A stretch of 25,466 nt of DNA from a virus, in IMG/VR virus record IMGVR_UViG_3300007509_000057, positions 1 to 25,466 of that record; one strand, written 5' to 3'. Shown one piece after another: positions 6,553-13,067 of this stretch (position 1 is its first letter; each line of letters starts with the position of its first letter). Below the pieces are notes generated by a model that ran no database searches, had not been told where the DNA came from, and saw only the letters and a program-made list of their open reading frames with translations. A program made the position numbers and the translations under genes.

Positions 6553-8516
6553 GATTCGATCAGTTTAAAGATGAGGCCGAGGGTACGAGCCGGACGTTGG
6601 GCCGTAACTTTGGTGCGAGGGTGACGTTCCAAGGCGATGGTGCGTTTACAGATAAGCGTCGGGTAAACCTGCCGATGCTTCCCGAAGGCACCGAGTTGAG
6701 TTCGGAGCAGGTGCGTATCACACGGGGGTACATCGATCATGAGGCGGGAGGACATCAACGGTTCACCGACATCGATTCGATGGAGAAGGTGTGTGAGTGG
6801 GCCAAGGAACACAAGAAGCCTGCCGTTCCGAAAATCACGAACGCTATGGAGGATGTGCGCATCGAGCCATTGCATGTGCGTTCGTATCCGGGGGCCAAGA
6901 AGAACCTTGAGGCGACTGTGGATGCTGTGTGTCGCACGTTTATCGAGGACTACGCAACGGAAGGGGGCGAGGATTATGACGCCGAGATTCTGTCGGATCG
7001 AAAGCGCACGCTACCGTTAGCGATATCGTGGGCCGGTCGCAAACTGGCGGGCATCGAGAGCAAGGCGTTGGATGAGTGCATCGAGATGATCGATGACGAC
7101 ATCTATCGTGAGGGCGAGGGTTGGGCCAAGGAGGCGATGGATTGTGGGAACACATGGAGTGTGATCGACCTAGCCAAGAAGGTGCACAGCGAGGTGTACG
7201 AGGACGATGACGATGAGGAGGAAACTCCGCCTCCTCCCCCGCTCGGTGGTGGTACGCCTTGTGAGGACGGTGATGATGGTGATGGGCCGGGAGGTGGCGA
7301 GGAAGGAGATGACGAGGGTGATGGCCCCAAGGTCAAGAAGCCAAGCATCGGAGAGGTTCGGGAGGAGGACAAGCCAAAGCGTGATGACTCGGATGATCCT
7401 ATCGAGATCGACTTTGAATCTGTCGTGTCAAAGGAGTGGGAGAAAGCAATTCGTGGTCGGACGGACTCAGCCTTCAGGAGTTTCACGGATGCCTACGATG
7501 CAATCATTACTCGTGATGGGCCTACGCATCTTGATGGTACGCCTTACAGGGTGGAGAACGGTCATCAAAAGAGAAACCTGAATCGTTACAAGAGGAATCT
7601 TACGAGCGGTAGCCCATCTGATTACGCGCACTTCAGCAAGGAGATGCGGGGGATCATCAGCACGATGCGTCGCAAGTTGGAGCGTGGCTTGGAAGACATG
7701 ATGCGTCGTGGCCGTGATGACGGCAAAGAGTTCGGCTCGTTGGATACGAGGCGCTTGGTGCAGGCGTATAGCGGTAGCCCGAATGTGTTTTGGATGCCGG
7801 ATGAAAGGCCAGAGATGAACACAGCGGTCGAGGTGTTGATCGATCTGAGTGGGAGCATGAGCGGATACAAGTTAGACCTCGCTCAGATGAGTGCGATCTG
7901 TCTTGCCGAGGCGATGAACACCATCACCGTGCCTTACGAGGTGACAGGGTTCTTCAGTGATGGCGAACTTTATGGTGAAGATATTCGTGTTCATGAGTTA
8001 CCGAAAGGTATCTCCCGGTACGAGAACGAAACGTATTACGTATTCAAGGACTTCAATGATTCTTTGCGTGAGTCGAAGTCCAGTCTCGCATCGATCAGGC
8101 GTTGCTGTGGTGCTGAGAATTGTGATGGCGTAAGCGTGGCTTGGGCGGGTCGTCGCCTGATGAAAAGGCCAGAGAACAAGAAGGTCTTGATCGTTCTGAG
8201 TGACGGGCATCCTGCGTATAGGAGTGGCCCCGCACCGGAAGGGTGGGACAGGTATGACTGGTATGTGCACGGCGCATCGTATGTTCGAGATGTGGTTCAG
8301 GACTTGAGCGATAAGGGCGTGCACGTTATCGGCATCGGCATTTGTAGTGACGCGGTTCAGCAGTATTACAAGAACTGGGTCGTGATTAACGAGGTCGAGG
8401 AGTTGCCCGGTGAGGTGATGACGCAGATTGCCAAGGTGTTGATGGGTGAGCGGGTGAACCTGAACAACAAGGAGTTGTTGAAGGCGTCCTCGTTGCGCAG
8501 TCGGAGGGTTGCTTAG
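6549..8516 (+). CDS. cobT: CobT-like VWA-domain protein
   Basis: A 655-residue partner of the upstream AAA+ protein, coupled by ATGA. The C-terminal VWA domain has the metal site DLSGS (D432, S434, S436). It continues with the CobT-like pattern ENCDGVSVAWAGRRL, then VLIVLSDGHP (D552) and HVIGIGI. The N-terminal part (about 1-215) contains RGYIDHEAGGHQRFTD near residues 58-74. Related proteins have a HExxH-like site there, but here the spacing is HExxxH. Residues 220-285 are an extremely acidic, Pro/Gly-rich hinge. In this family the ATPase ring and VWA protein form a metal-dependent remodelling complex in the cytoplasm. Its role in the phage is unknown. Confidence 0.88.
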   Translation: MRFDQFKDEAEGTSRTLGRNFGARVTFQGDGAFTDKRRVNLPMLPEGTELSSEQVRITRGYIDHEAGGHQRFTDIDSMEKVCEWAKEHKKPAVPKITNAMEDVRIEPLHVRSYPGAKKNLEATVDAVCRTFIEDYATEGGEDYDAEILSDRKRTLPLAISWAGRKLAGIESKALDECIEMIDDDIYREGEGWAKEAMDCGNTWSVIDLAKKVHSEVYEDDDDEEETPPPPPLGGGTPCEDGDDGDGPGGGEEGDDEGDGPKVKKPSIGEVREEDKPKRDDSDDPIEIDFESVVSKEWEKAIRGRTDSAFRSFTDAYDAIITRDGPTHLDGTPYRVENGHQKRNLNRYKRNLTSGSPSDYAHFSKEMRGIISTMRRKLERGLEDMMRRGRDDGKEFGSLDTRRLVQAYSGSPNVFWMPDERPEMNTAVEVLIDLSGSMSGYKLDLAQMSAICLAEAMNTITVPYEVTGFFSDGELYGEDIRVHELPKGISRYENETYYVFKDFNDSLRESKSSLASIRRCCGAENCDGVSVAWAGRRLMKRPENKKVLIVLSDGHPAYRSGPAPEGWDRYDWYVHGASYVRDVVQDLSDKGVHVIGIGICSDAVQQYYKNWVVINEVEELPGEVMTQIAKVLMGERVNLNNKELLKASSLRSRRVA

Positions 8517-8614
8517 TGCGAGGAAGCGAGGCCCGACCTGTCGTGTGGCTTGGTACGGCTTGTTCCCAAAGCGACCGAGTAGCGACTTCGCTTTCTGGTG
8601 GCGCGTTGCGTTGA
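8516..8614 (+). CDS. possible 32-residue peptide, GTG start
   Basis: GTG at 8516 overlaps the stop of the VWA gene by one base and lies eight bases after GGAGG, so translation is plausible. The product has no recognisable motif (opens MRGSEARPVVWLG). An alternative frame runs through this region to a TGA at 8698-8700 that overlaps the next ATG. The two readings compete and neither is secure. Confidence 0.3.
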   Translation: MRGSEARPVVWLGTACSQSDRVATSLSGGALR

Positions 8615-8696
8615 GGGTTCAAGAGAAGCGCGTGCGTCATAAGGACAGGGAAAAAGTTTTAGATGTGTGTCTGGAAGTAGACAAGGAGATGCGTTC
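8517..8696. other. gap between VWA gene and next gene
   Basis: About 180 bases without a secure gene. It contains a 7-bp inverted repeat (AAAGCGA 8568-8574, TCGCTTT 8588-8594) with a 13-base loop, and two competing small frames. The second frame ends in ATGA overlap with 8697 and could encode a short basic peptide from an internal GTG (8545 or 8632). There is no promoter or terminator, so transcription probably reads through. Confidence 0.4.
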
Positions 8697-9179
8697 ATGA
8701 GTAGCAAGAGTTTGACCAAGAAGATGTTGAAAGACGTGATGCCCGAAGACGAGAAGCCAAAGAAGAAAGGTGGTTCGAGTCTTTGGGATGACGATTGGCG
8801 TGGCGGCTACGATGATCTGTATGGATCGAAGTCGCCATCGTATATGGATGACTGGGATCGGTCGAAGGGGTACTCGTCCGGGCCATCGTATATGGATACG
8901 TGGAATGAGTCATCGTGGCGGGGCGGGGATGTATTGAACGAAGCCAAGCAGATCATCGACTCGAATTCTGGTGGGGCGAGCAACACGATTGCGCTAGACC
9001 AGTATGACTCGGATGCGTTGGTCGAAGTGTTTCGGGGGTTTATCGAGGATGAGTTCAATGATGCGGGGATTATCTTGACGCAAGACGCCCTCGTTGAGTT
9101 GAGGTCTTCCTTATTGTCCGTTCTGGATTTGTGTAAGTGGAAAAGTGGTGTGTCGTTGTTCGATCTGAAGTTGCGCTAA
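8697..9179 (+). CDS. hypothetical protein with Trp/Tyr repeats
   Basis: A 160-residue protein, unknown. The N-terminus is Lys-rich (SLTKKMLKDVMPEDEKPKKK). A low-complexity section rich in Trp, Asp, Ser and Tyr (about residues 30-80) contains a duplicated unit, PSYMDDWDRS and PSYMDTWNES. The duplication is also clear in the DNA (CCATCGTATATGGAT at 8834 and 8883, approximately). The last 80 residues form an ordered helical domain. The start at 8697 follows AAGGAG. It comes directly after the CobS/CobT-like pair on the same transcript and may be a client or adaptor of that complex, which is inference only. Confidence 0.7.
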   Translation: MSSKSLTKKMLKDVMPEDEKPKKKGGSSLWDDDWRGGYDDLYGSKSPSYMDDWDRSKGYSSGPSYMDTWNESSWRGGDVLNEAKQIIDSNSGGASNTIALDQYDSDALVEVFRGFIEDEFNDAGIILTQDALVELRSSLLSVLDLCKWKSGVSLFDLKLR

Positions 9180-9190
9180 GGAGGCGCGTT

Positions 9191-9613
9191 ATGAACCAAA
9201 AGAAATTCATTGAGTTCAAGTTGCCGGTAGACATGATGGCGGGGTCGGTGATCTTCATTGATCCCACGTCTGGTAAGCCGTTCGTAGAGTTAAATAAGCG
9301 CGAGAGAGAGGGGGCTTATTTCAAAACGGGAATCGTGGCCGTGAATAAGAACGGTCGTGAGTATGCTCTGACTGATACGCAGAAGGGTATCCTGAAGGCG
9401 CTTGAGTGGGGGCGTAAGAACCTGTTTGATCTCCAGAAGGCGTGCTTGGATGACAACGTGCCTGTTTACAACGCGCAAAAGCAGGCAACGGCGCTGATGA
9501 AGCATCGCTGTGTTACGCGCCGCAAAGGCAAAAGTGAAGGAGGACGCAAGGCGTATGTGTACTCCATCACAAAGGTGGGTCGCAAAGTTCTCGAAGAATT
9601 CAGATCGCAATAG
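9191..9613 (+). CDS. winged-helix DNA-binding protein
   Basis: A 140-residue protein. The C-terminal half (about residues 55-140) reads as a winged helix: TDTQKGILKALEWG, a recognition-helix-like NAQKQATALMKHRCV, a Gly/Lys-rich wing (RRKGKSEGGRKAYVYSIT) and a final helix KVGRKVLEEF. The N-terminal half is a separate beta-type piece (SVIFIDPTSGKPFVELN). Probably a transcriptional regulator. The ATG at 9191 follows AAGGAGG. It is the last gene of the operon started at 4477-4505. Confidence 0.7.
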   Translation: MNQKKFIEFKLPVDMMAGSVIFIDPTSGKPFVELNKREREGAYFKTGIVAVNKNGREYALTDTQKGILKALEWGRKNLFDLQKACLDDNVPVYNAQKQATALMKHRCVTRRKGKSEGGRKAYVYSITKVGRKVLEEFRSQ

Positions 9614-9732
9614 AGCGCGGTTATTTACACGGCATTGGCGATGTCGTGATCCAAGCCACGCTCGATGGCGCGCTTTATTGCAGGCCTGACGTTCATAACC
9701 TGCAAGCGTGGCGCTCGCAATTTCGCTAGACA
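9614..9732. other. gap before terminator
   Basis: No secure gene. An exact CCAAGCCACG copy lies at 9651-9660. A 27-codon frame from GTG 9646 to TAG 9729 (reading MIQATLDGALYCRPDV at its start) is protein-like but lacks a ribosome binding site. It may simply be untranslated 3' sequence of the operon. Confidence 0.3.
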
Positions 9733-9762
9733 GAGGGGTCGGTTTCCGGCCCCTCATTTTTT
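9733..9762 (+). terminator. rho-independent terminator
   Basis: A 10-bp stem (9733-9742 with 9746-9755, one G-U pair), a three-base loop and six T (9757-9762). It ends the 4540-9613 operon. The AGGAGA binding site of the next gene begins directly behind the T-run, at 9763. Confidence 0.92.
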
Positions 9763-9771
9763 AGGAGAACA

Positions 9772-9987
9772 ATGTGTATGTGGATGATAAGACGGAAAAA
9801 TGGTCGGCACCTTGAGTACATTGCTTACGGCAATAATGAGAAGGGATGGAGTGCCGAGGGAAAGGTTCGGATGTTCGGGTCTAAAGCGGCGGCAATCAGG
9901 TATTTGCATTTGCGTGGCTTGGATCGCTCGATCAACAGTCGCAACCTATCAGAACTTACGACAATCGAACTCGTGGAGGCGACATGA
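9772..9987 (+). CDS. small basic hypothetical protein
   Basis: A 71-residue basic protein, start at 9772 just after TAGGAGAACA. It has a beta-type N-terminus (MCMWMIRRKNGRHLEYIAYG) and a helix FGSKAAAIRYLHLRGLD, a layout seen in many small nucleic-acid-binding or single-fold phage proteins. It is not recognised. It contains an exact CGTGGCTTGG copy (9913-9922) read as Arg-Gly-Leu. It ends by ATGA overlap with the next gene. Confidence 0.7.
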   Translation: MCMWMIRRKNGRHLEYIAYGNNEKGWSAEGKVRMFGSKAAAIRYLHLRGLDRSINSRNLSELTTIELVEAT

Positions 9988-10208
9988 AAGATCGTAACTT
10001 CAGGTTGAAGACGGGTGAAGGAATCGTGACGTTTACGCCAGAGAAACTGGAAAGTTTTCGTGATGTGTATCAGCAGTGCTCGGGGGGTGATGACTTGGTG
10101 TTTGAGTTTGAAGGGCGTCATTACCTTAAAGGGTACGCTAAGTACATGATCGAATATCTTGAGGGCTTGTGGGTCAAGGACGACAAGCCAAAGGGAGGGG
10201 CGTCATGA
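9984..10208 (+). CDS. hypothetical protein
   Basis: A 74-residue protein of unknown function, coupled to the previous gene by ATGA with GGAGG seven bases upstream. It has mixed alpha/beta character, with FTPEKLESFRDVYQQC a likely helix and DDLVFEFEGRHYLKGYAKYM a hairpin followed by a helix. It ends by ATGA overlap with 10205. The codons AAGGGAGGGG near its end give the next binding site. Confidence 0.7.
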   Translation: MKDRNFRLKTGEGIVTFTPEKLESFRDVYQQCSGGDDLVFEFEGRHYLKGYAKYMIEYLEGLWVKDDKPKGGAS

Positions 10209-10414
10209 TGGGTCACATGAGATGTGGGCAGTGTGGCAGTTTAAAAATGCAGGGCGTTGAGTTCGACGGGTCGTGTATTCAGTGTAAGGATTGCGGGGCG
10301 ATGTGGAACTCGATGTATGCGTTTTATCTTGCAAGGAAAGCCGATGAAGAAGAAAAGAATCAAGCCACGAAGGGGGGTGATCCACCTGTTGCGCAAGGGG
10401 GGAGCACATCGTAA
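10205..10414 (+). CDS. small zinc-ribbon protein
   Basis: A 69-residue protein. It has CxxC at residues 7-10 (RCGQCGS) and a second pair in CIQCKDCG (residues 24, 27, 30), spaced as in a zinc ribbon. Such small phage proteins usually bind nucleic acid or modify a host complex, but the partner is unknown. The start at 10205 overlaps the upstream stop. The C-terminal 20 residues are low-complexity, probably because the DNA there also encodes a separate small basic protein in another frame (10344-10469). Confidence 0.7.
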   Translation: MMGHMRCGQCGSLKMQGVEFDGSCIQCKDCGAMWNSMYAFYLARKADEEEKNQATKGGDPPVAQGGSTS

Positions 10415-10469
10415 GTCACGGAAAGCGGAGCGCCGACTCGTAAGGAGTAAGGGCTATGTCGAGGAGTGA
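10344..10469 (+). CDS. 41-residue basic protein, overlapping frame
   Basis: A 41-residue, very basic protein (opens MKKKRIKPRRG) starting inside the zinc-ribbon gene in another frame, with AAGGA seven bases before the ATG. It overlaps the following start at 10456 by 14 bases. The balance of Lys/Arg and the good binding site argue that it is real and binds nucleic acid. No homologous family is recognised. Confidence 0.55.
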   Translation: MKKKRIKPRRGVIHLLRKGGAHRKSRKAERRLVRSKGYVEE

Positions 10470-10776
10470 TCCGCTCTTTTCGATTGTGATTAACGATGAA
10501 GGCCACATGAATGTGGCGGTGCGTAGGGATTTTTGGGAGCACGAAGATCAGGATGTGGTCATGCAAATATTAACGATTGCAACTTTTCTTTTGAGTGAAA
10601 ACCCAACGATTGTTGAAGCCAAGAATGATTTTGTAGAGGCGTGCTCGATTGCGCTGGAGGATAGCGAGTCGGTCTTTCCTCAAGAGATTGTTGAAATGCG
10701 GGGGGTGCAGGATGAGTCTGACTTTGATATCGAGGATTACGACTTCATCTTCCCGCCAAGCAAGGAGATTCACTGA
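10456..10776 (+). CDS. hypothetical acidic protein
   Basis: A 106-residue acidic protein, start at 10456 after AAGGAG. It has a beta strand opening (DPLFSIVINDEGHMNVAV), then helices with hydrophobic runs (DVVMQILTIATFLLSEN), then an acidic tail (SDFDIEDYDFIF). It is not a membrane protein, since the hydrophobic stretch is short and amphipathic. Unknown function. Its stop shares a base with the next ATG (10776). Confidence 0.7.
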   Translation: MSRSDPLFSIVINDEGHMNVAVRRDFWEHEDQDVVMQILTIATFLLSENPTIVEAKNDFVEACSIALEDSESVFPQEIVEMRGVQDESDFDIEDYDFIFPPSKEIH

Positions 10777-11018
10777 TGGTTTTCCCACATCCATTGCAGG
10801 TGTGTGTAAATGTTGAGCGGCCAAGTCGTGCCACGGGGGCGAGGCACGTAAAGGTTAGGCATCTGAGGCGTGGTGATCAGACTGCGTGCAAGATAGCGAA
10901 GACGAAGCGGAACTCGCCTAAGCCGGTTGAGCCGGTGTTTGCTGATGACCCTGATGATGTGACATGTAAGCGTTGCATGAAATATATCAGGGGTGTTGGC
11001 GATATAAGAAGCGTCTAA
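10776..11018 (+). CDS. hypothetical basic protein with CxxC
   Basis: An 80-residue protein, start by one-base overlap with the upstream stop (TGATG). Its basic middle (ARHVKVRHLRRGDQTACKI) is followed by the ending DDVTCKRCMKYIRG. The VTCKRC element is common near the C-terminus of small phage proteins of unknown role. It has only two close cysteines, so a metal site would need other ligands or a dimer. It is the last gene before the integrase promoter, and no terminator is seen between them. Confidence 0.7.
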   Translation: MVFPHPLQVCVNVERPSRATGARHVKVRHLRRGDQTACKIAKTKRNSPKPVEPVFADDPDDVTCKRCMKYIRGVGDIRSV

Positions 11019-11041
11019 AACATAACTAGAAAAACGCCCTC

Positions 11042-11080
11042 GGGTGTTGGCTTGACACCCAAGTGGCCTTGGTGTATTGT
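11042..11080 (+). promoter_or_regulatory. sigma70-type promoter with palindromic operator
   Basis: -35 TTGACA (11052-11057), 17-base spacer, -10 TATTGT (11075-11080). The -35 sits in the palindrome GGGTGTT-GGCTT-GACACCC (11042-11060), nearly the same as at 4467-4484. A further GACACCC half-site follows at about 11086. It drives the 11195 ORF and the integrase. Confidence 0.8.
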
Positions 11081-11194
11081 TTATTAGACACCCTTTGAGA
11101 TGCGCTATGTAAATTGAGCCAAGTCGAAAAAGGGTAGTTTTGGGTAAGGGAGTTCTTGCGACGGTTTGTTCACTAAATTACAAGGAGGACTATT

Positions 11195-11269
11195 GTGAAA
11201 CGGGATGAGTTAGAGTCGGTTAGACGCAGGCAGTGGCTTGCGATGTTGGAGGAGGTGGCGTTATGCTGA
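11195..11269 (+). CDS. 24-residue ORF coupled to integrase
   Basis: GTG at 11195 lies five bases after AAGGAGGAC, a much better initiation site than most here, and reads MKRDELESVRRRQWLAMLEEVALC. It ends at 11269, after the integrase ATG at 11263, so its translation would deliver ribosomes to the integrase start, whose own binding site GGAGGAGG lies inside this frame. It may be a leader peptide that sets integrase level, or a small Arg-rich protein such as an excisionase-like remnant. Confidence 0.5.
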   Translation: MKRDELESVRRRQWLAMLEEVALC

Positions 11270-12237
11270 AGTTAATTGAAAAAAGCGGCACCTCTATGTT
11301 GCAGATCGTTGGCACTGTCAACGGTAAGCGTGTCCGAAAGAGTACAGGGCTACCCAAGGCTAGATATGCTGATGCCGAGATCATCCGAGCCAAGATGGAG
11401 TTGGCTTTGTTGAAGGGCGGTTCGGAAGAAGCGGTGACGTTCTCTCAGGTTGCGAAGCGCTACGAGACCCGGCGGGGTGGCTTATCTAAAACGCAATCAG
11501 GGCATCTATCACGGCTCGACCGCTACTGGGGTGGATGCGTGGTTGATGACATTGGCCAGTGTGATGTTGATGATTATGTTTCGGATGTGCATCGTGATAA
11601 CAAGGACTCGACCGTGAGGCGGGAACTTAATGCGATGAAGGCGATCATCAATTACGGGCACAGTCGTGGCTTGTGTAATGAGGCGAAGTTCTCGTTGCCG
11701 CCGGATGGTGAGGGGCGGTGTCGTTACCTGTCAGTGTGCGAGCGCACCTCGTTGTTGAATGGGTGCGGTGGCTCGTTGGTGCGGGAGTTGACCTTCCTGT
11801 TGTACTGTGGCGCACGGTTGGGTGAGATGATTAACCTGACGTGGAGCGCTGTGGACTTCGATGACAACAGCGTGACGTTGGTGTCAAAGAAAGGACGCAG
11901 TGGCAAGCCAAAGCGGAGGCGAGTGCCGTTGCATGAGAAGGTGCTCGACGTAATAGGCGAGTCGGGGAAGCCAACCGATCTGGTGTTTGTGAAAGCAAAC
12001 GGCCAGAGGTGGGATAAGACTTCGTTTTACGAGAAGTTTTACGACTCGGCAGACCGGGCGTTCATTGATGACTTCACCCCGCATGACTGTCGGCATACGT
12101 TTGCAAGCCATCTGGTGATGAATGGTGCAGACTTGCGGACAGTGGCAGAGTTGTTGGGCCACACGAGTCTGGCGATGGTAATGCGGTACTCACATTTGTC
12201 ACGAGGGCATCTTGAAAATGCGGTGGACAGGCTATGA
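11263..12237 (+). CDS. int: tyrosine recombinase (phage integrase)
   Basis: A 324-residue site-specific recombinase. The catalytic residues are all visible: R185 (CGARLGE), K209/K210 (SKKG), H274-x-x-R277 (HDCRH), H300 (LLGHTSL) and the nucleophile Y309 (RYSH). The N-terminal ~55 residues form the arm-binding-type beta domain, and residues 57-145 the SAM-like core-binding domain. It joins phage attP to host attB through a covalent 3'-phosphotyrosine intermediate. Its presence argues for a temperate phage or integrative element. The ATG at 11263 follows GGAGGAGG. A longer frame to 11233 has no better site. No att core or tRNA fragment was recognised nearby. Confidence 0.95.
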   Translation: MLKLIEKSGTSMLQIVGTVNGKRVRKSTGLPKARYADAEIIRAKMELALLKGGSEEAVTFSQVAKRYETRRGGLSKTQSGHLSRLDRYWGGCVVDDIGQCDVDDYVSDVHRDNKDSTVRRELNAMKAIINYGHSRGLCNEAKFSLPPDGEGRCRYLSVCERTSLLNGCGGSLVRELTFLLYCGARLGEMINLTWSAVDFDDNSVTLVSKKGRSGKPKRRRVPLHEKVLDVIGESGKPTDLVFVKANGQRWDKTSFYEKFYDSADRAFIDDFTPHDCRHTFASHLVMNGADLRTVAELLGHTSLAMVMRYSHLSRGHLENAVDRL

Positions 12238-12246
12238 GAGGAGAAC

Positions 12247-12465
12247 GTGAAAATGTCACAGTCGAATGTTTATTTCAAAGGTTGGTTGGATCGTGAAATA
12301 CTAGAGTATTCACGGGTATTGATTGCGCAGATCGAGTTCACGGAAGAACAGTTACGGCAGTGTGGGTCAACGCAGGCGACGAACGCATGTATCGATCAGA
12401 TTGCGGATTTCAAAGGGAGTCTGGTCGCATGTGTGTCAGAGATGGTCAGTGATTTAGACGACTAA
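12247..12465 (+). CDS. small hypothetical protein after integrase
   Basis: A 72-residue acidic helical protein that starts nine bases after the integrase stop with GTG (12247) or ATG (12253). GAGGAGA precedes both, at 5 or 11 bases. It carries three cysteines and amphipathic helices (ILEYSRVLIAQIEFTEEQLRQ). Position suggests a recombination directionality factor, but it has no basic HTH-like segment, so the function is open. A terminator follows. Confidence 0.65.
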   Translation: MKMSQSNVYFKGWLDREILEYSRVLIAQIEFTEEQLRQCGSTQATNACIDQIADFKGSLVACVSEMVSDLDD

Positions 12466-12484
12466 ACCTGCATGTTTGTATCAG

Positions 12485-12516
12485 AAGGGGAGAGCGTGGT
12501 GCTCTCCCCTTTTTTT
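12485..12516 (+). terminator. rho-independent terminator
   Basis: An 11-bp stem AAGGGGAGAGC / GCTCTCCCCTT (12485-12495 with 12501-12511), a five-base loop and a T-run. It ends the integrase transcript. Confidence 0.93.
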
Positions 12517-12543
12517 GTTCTAATGTAAGCGGAGGGTAGAGTT

Positions 12544-12915
12544 ATGCTAGTAGCACATACAAACTATTCGATTCGGGAAAGCGTGTATCCGTTTGTGTAT
12601 CTACATGAATGGGAGGAGTTAGGTAGATATTTAAAACTCAACGTGGGTAGAGGGAAAGACGCGGAGGATGATCTGTTAGCCAAGCGGAGGGGAGCGTGGA
12701 ACCGCATGACCGCAAACTTTTTTCGGGAAGGCGATTGGGAGATTGTGTGCCAGTGGGTGGAGGAGCGCATTGATGAATTGGACTCTCAACATCAAAGCCT
12801 TATTGACGGGGAGAGAGATGTGGTGCAGGAGTACATAGTTGATCGCATAAAGGATCGACACATCTGTTGGGAGAGGTTTCGGGAGAAGTTTGTACAGTCG
12901 ATGGAGGTTGAGTGA
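12544..12915 (+). CDS. hypothetical protein
   Basis: A 123-residue protein of unknown function, start at 12544 after GGAGGG. It is helical and rich in Trp and Glu/Arg (CQWVEERIDELDSQHQSLID, then RDVVQEYIVDRIKDRHICW). It is preceded by a terminator, yet no separate promoter could be made out, so it may depend on read-through. It is coupled by TGATG to the next gene. Confidence 0.7.
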   Translation: MLVAHTNYSIRESVYPFVYLHEWEELGRYLKLNVGRGKDAEDDLLAKRRGAWNRMTANFFREGDWEIVCQWVEERIDELDSQHQSLIDGERDVVQEYIVDRIKDRHICWERFREKFVQSMEVE

Positions 12916-13067
12916 TGAAGACTTGTGTGATTTGTGGTGAGGAGTATGAGGGTTATGGGAACAATCCTTATCCTGTAAAGGAGGAAGGTGAGTGCTGTGA
13001 CCAGTGCAACTTAAAGGTGGTCGTGCCTGAGCGGATTCGTCGGATGGAGGAAGCGGAGGCTAGTTAA
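12915..13067 (+). CDS. small zinc-finger phage protein
   Basis: A 50-residue protein, CVICGEEYEGYGNNPYPVK, then CCDQCN and a basic helical end. A near-identical layout (CxxCG..F/YEGYGNN.YP.......CCDxCN..V) occurs in many phages as a small zinc-binding protein of unknown role. The start at 12915 overlaps the previous stop. The stop overlaps the end of the convergent minus-strand gene by four bases (13064-13067). Confidence 0.8.
   Translation: MKTCVICGEEYEGYGNNPYPVKEEGECCDQCNLKVVVPERIRRMEEAEAS

Noticed and set aside
11019-12543. attP core near the integrase
   Set aside because: No tRNA 3' end or clear direct repeat was found around the integrase. The site may be outside the window or too short to recognise alone.
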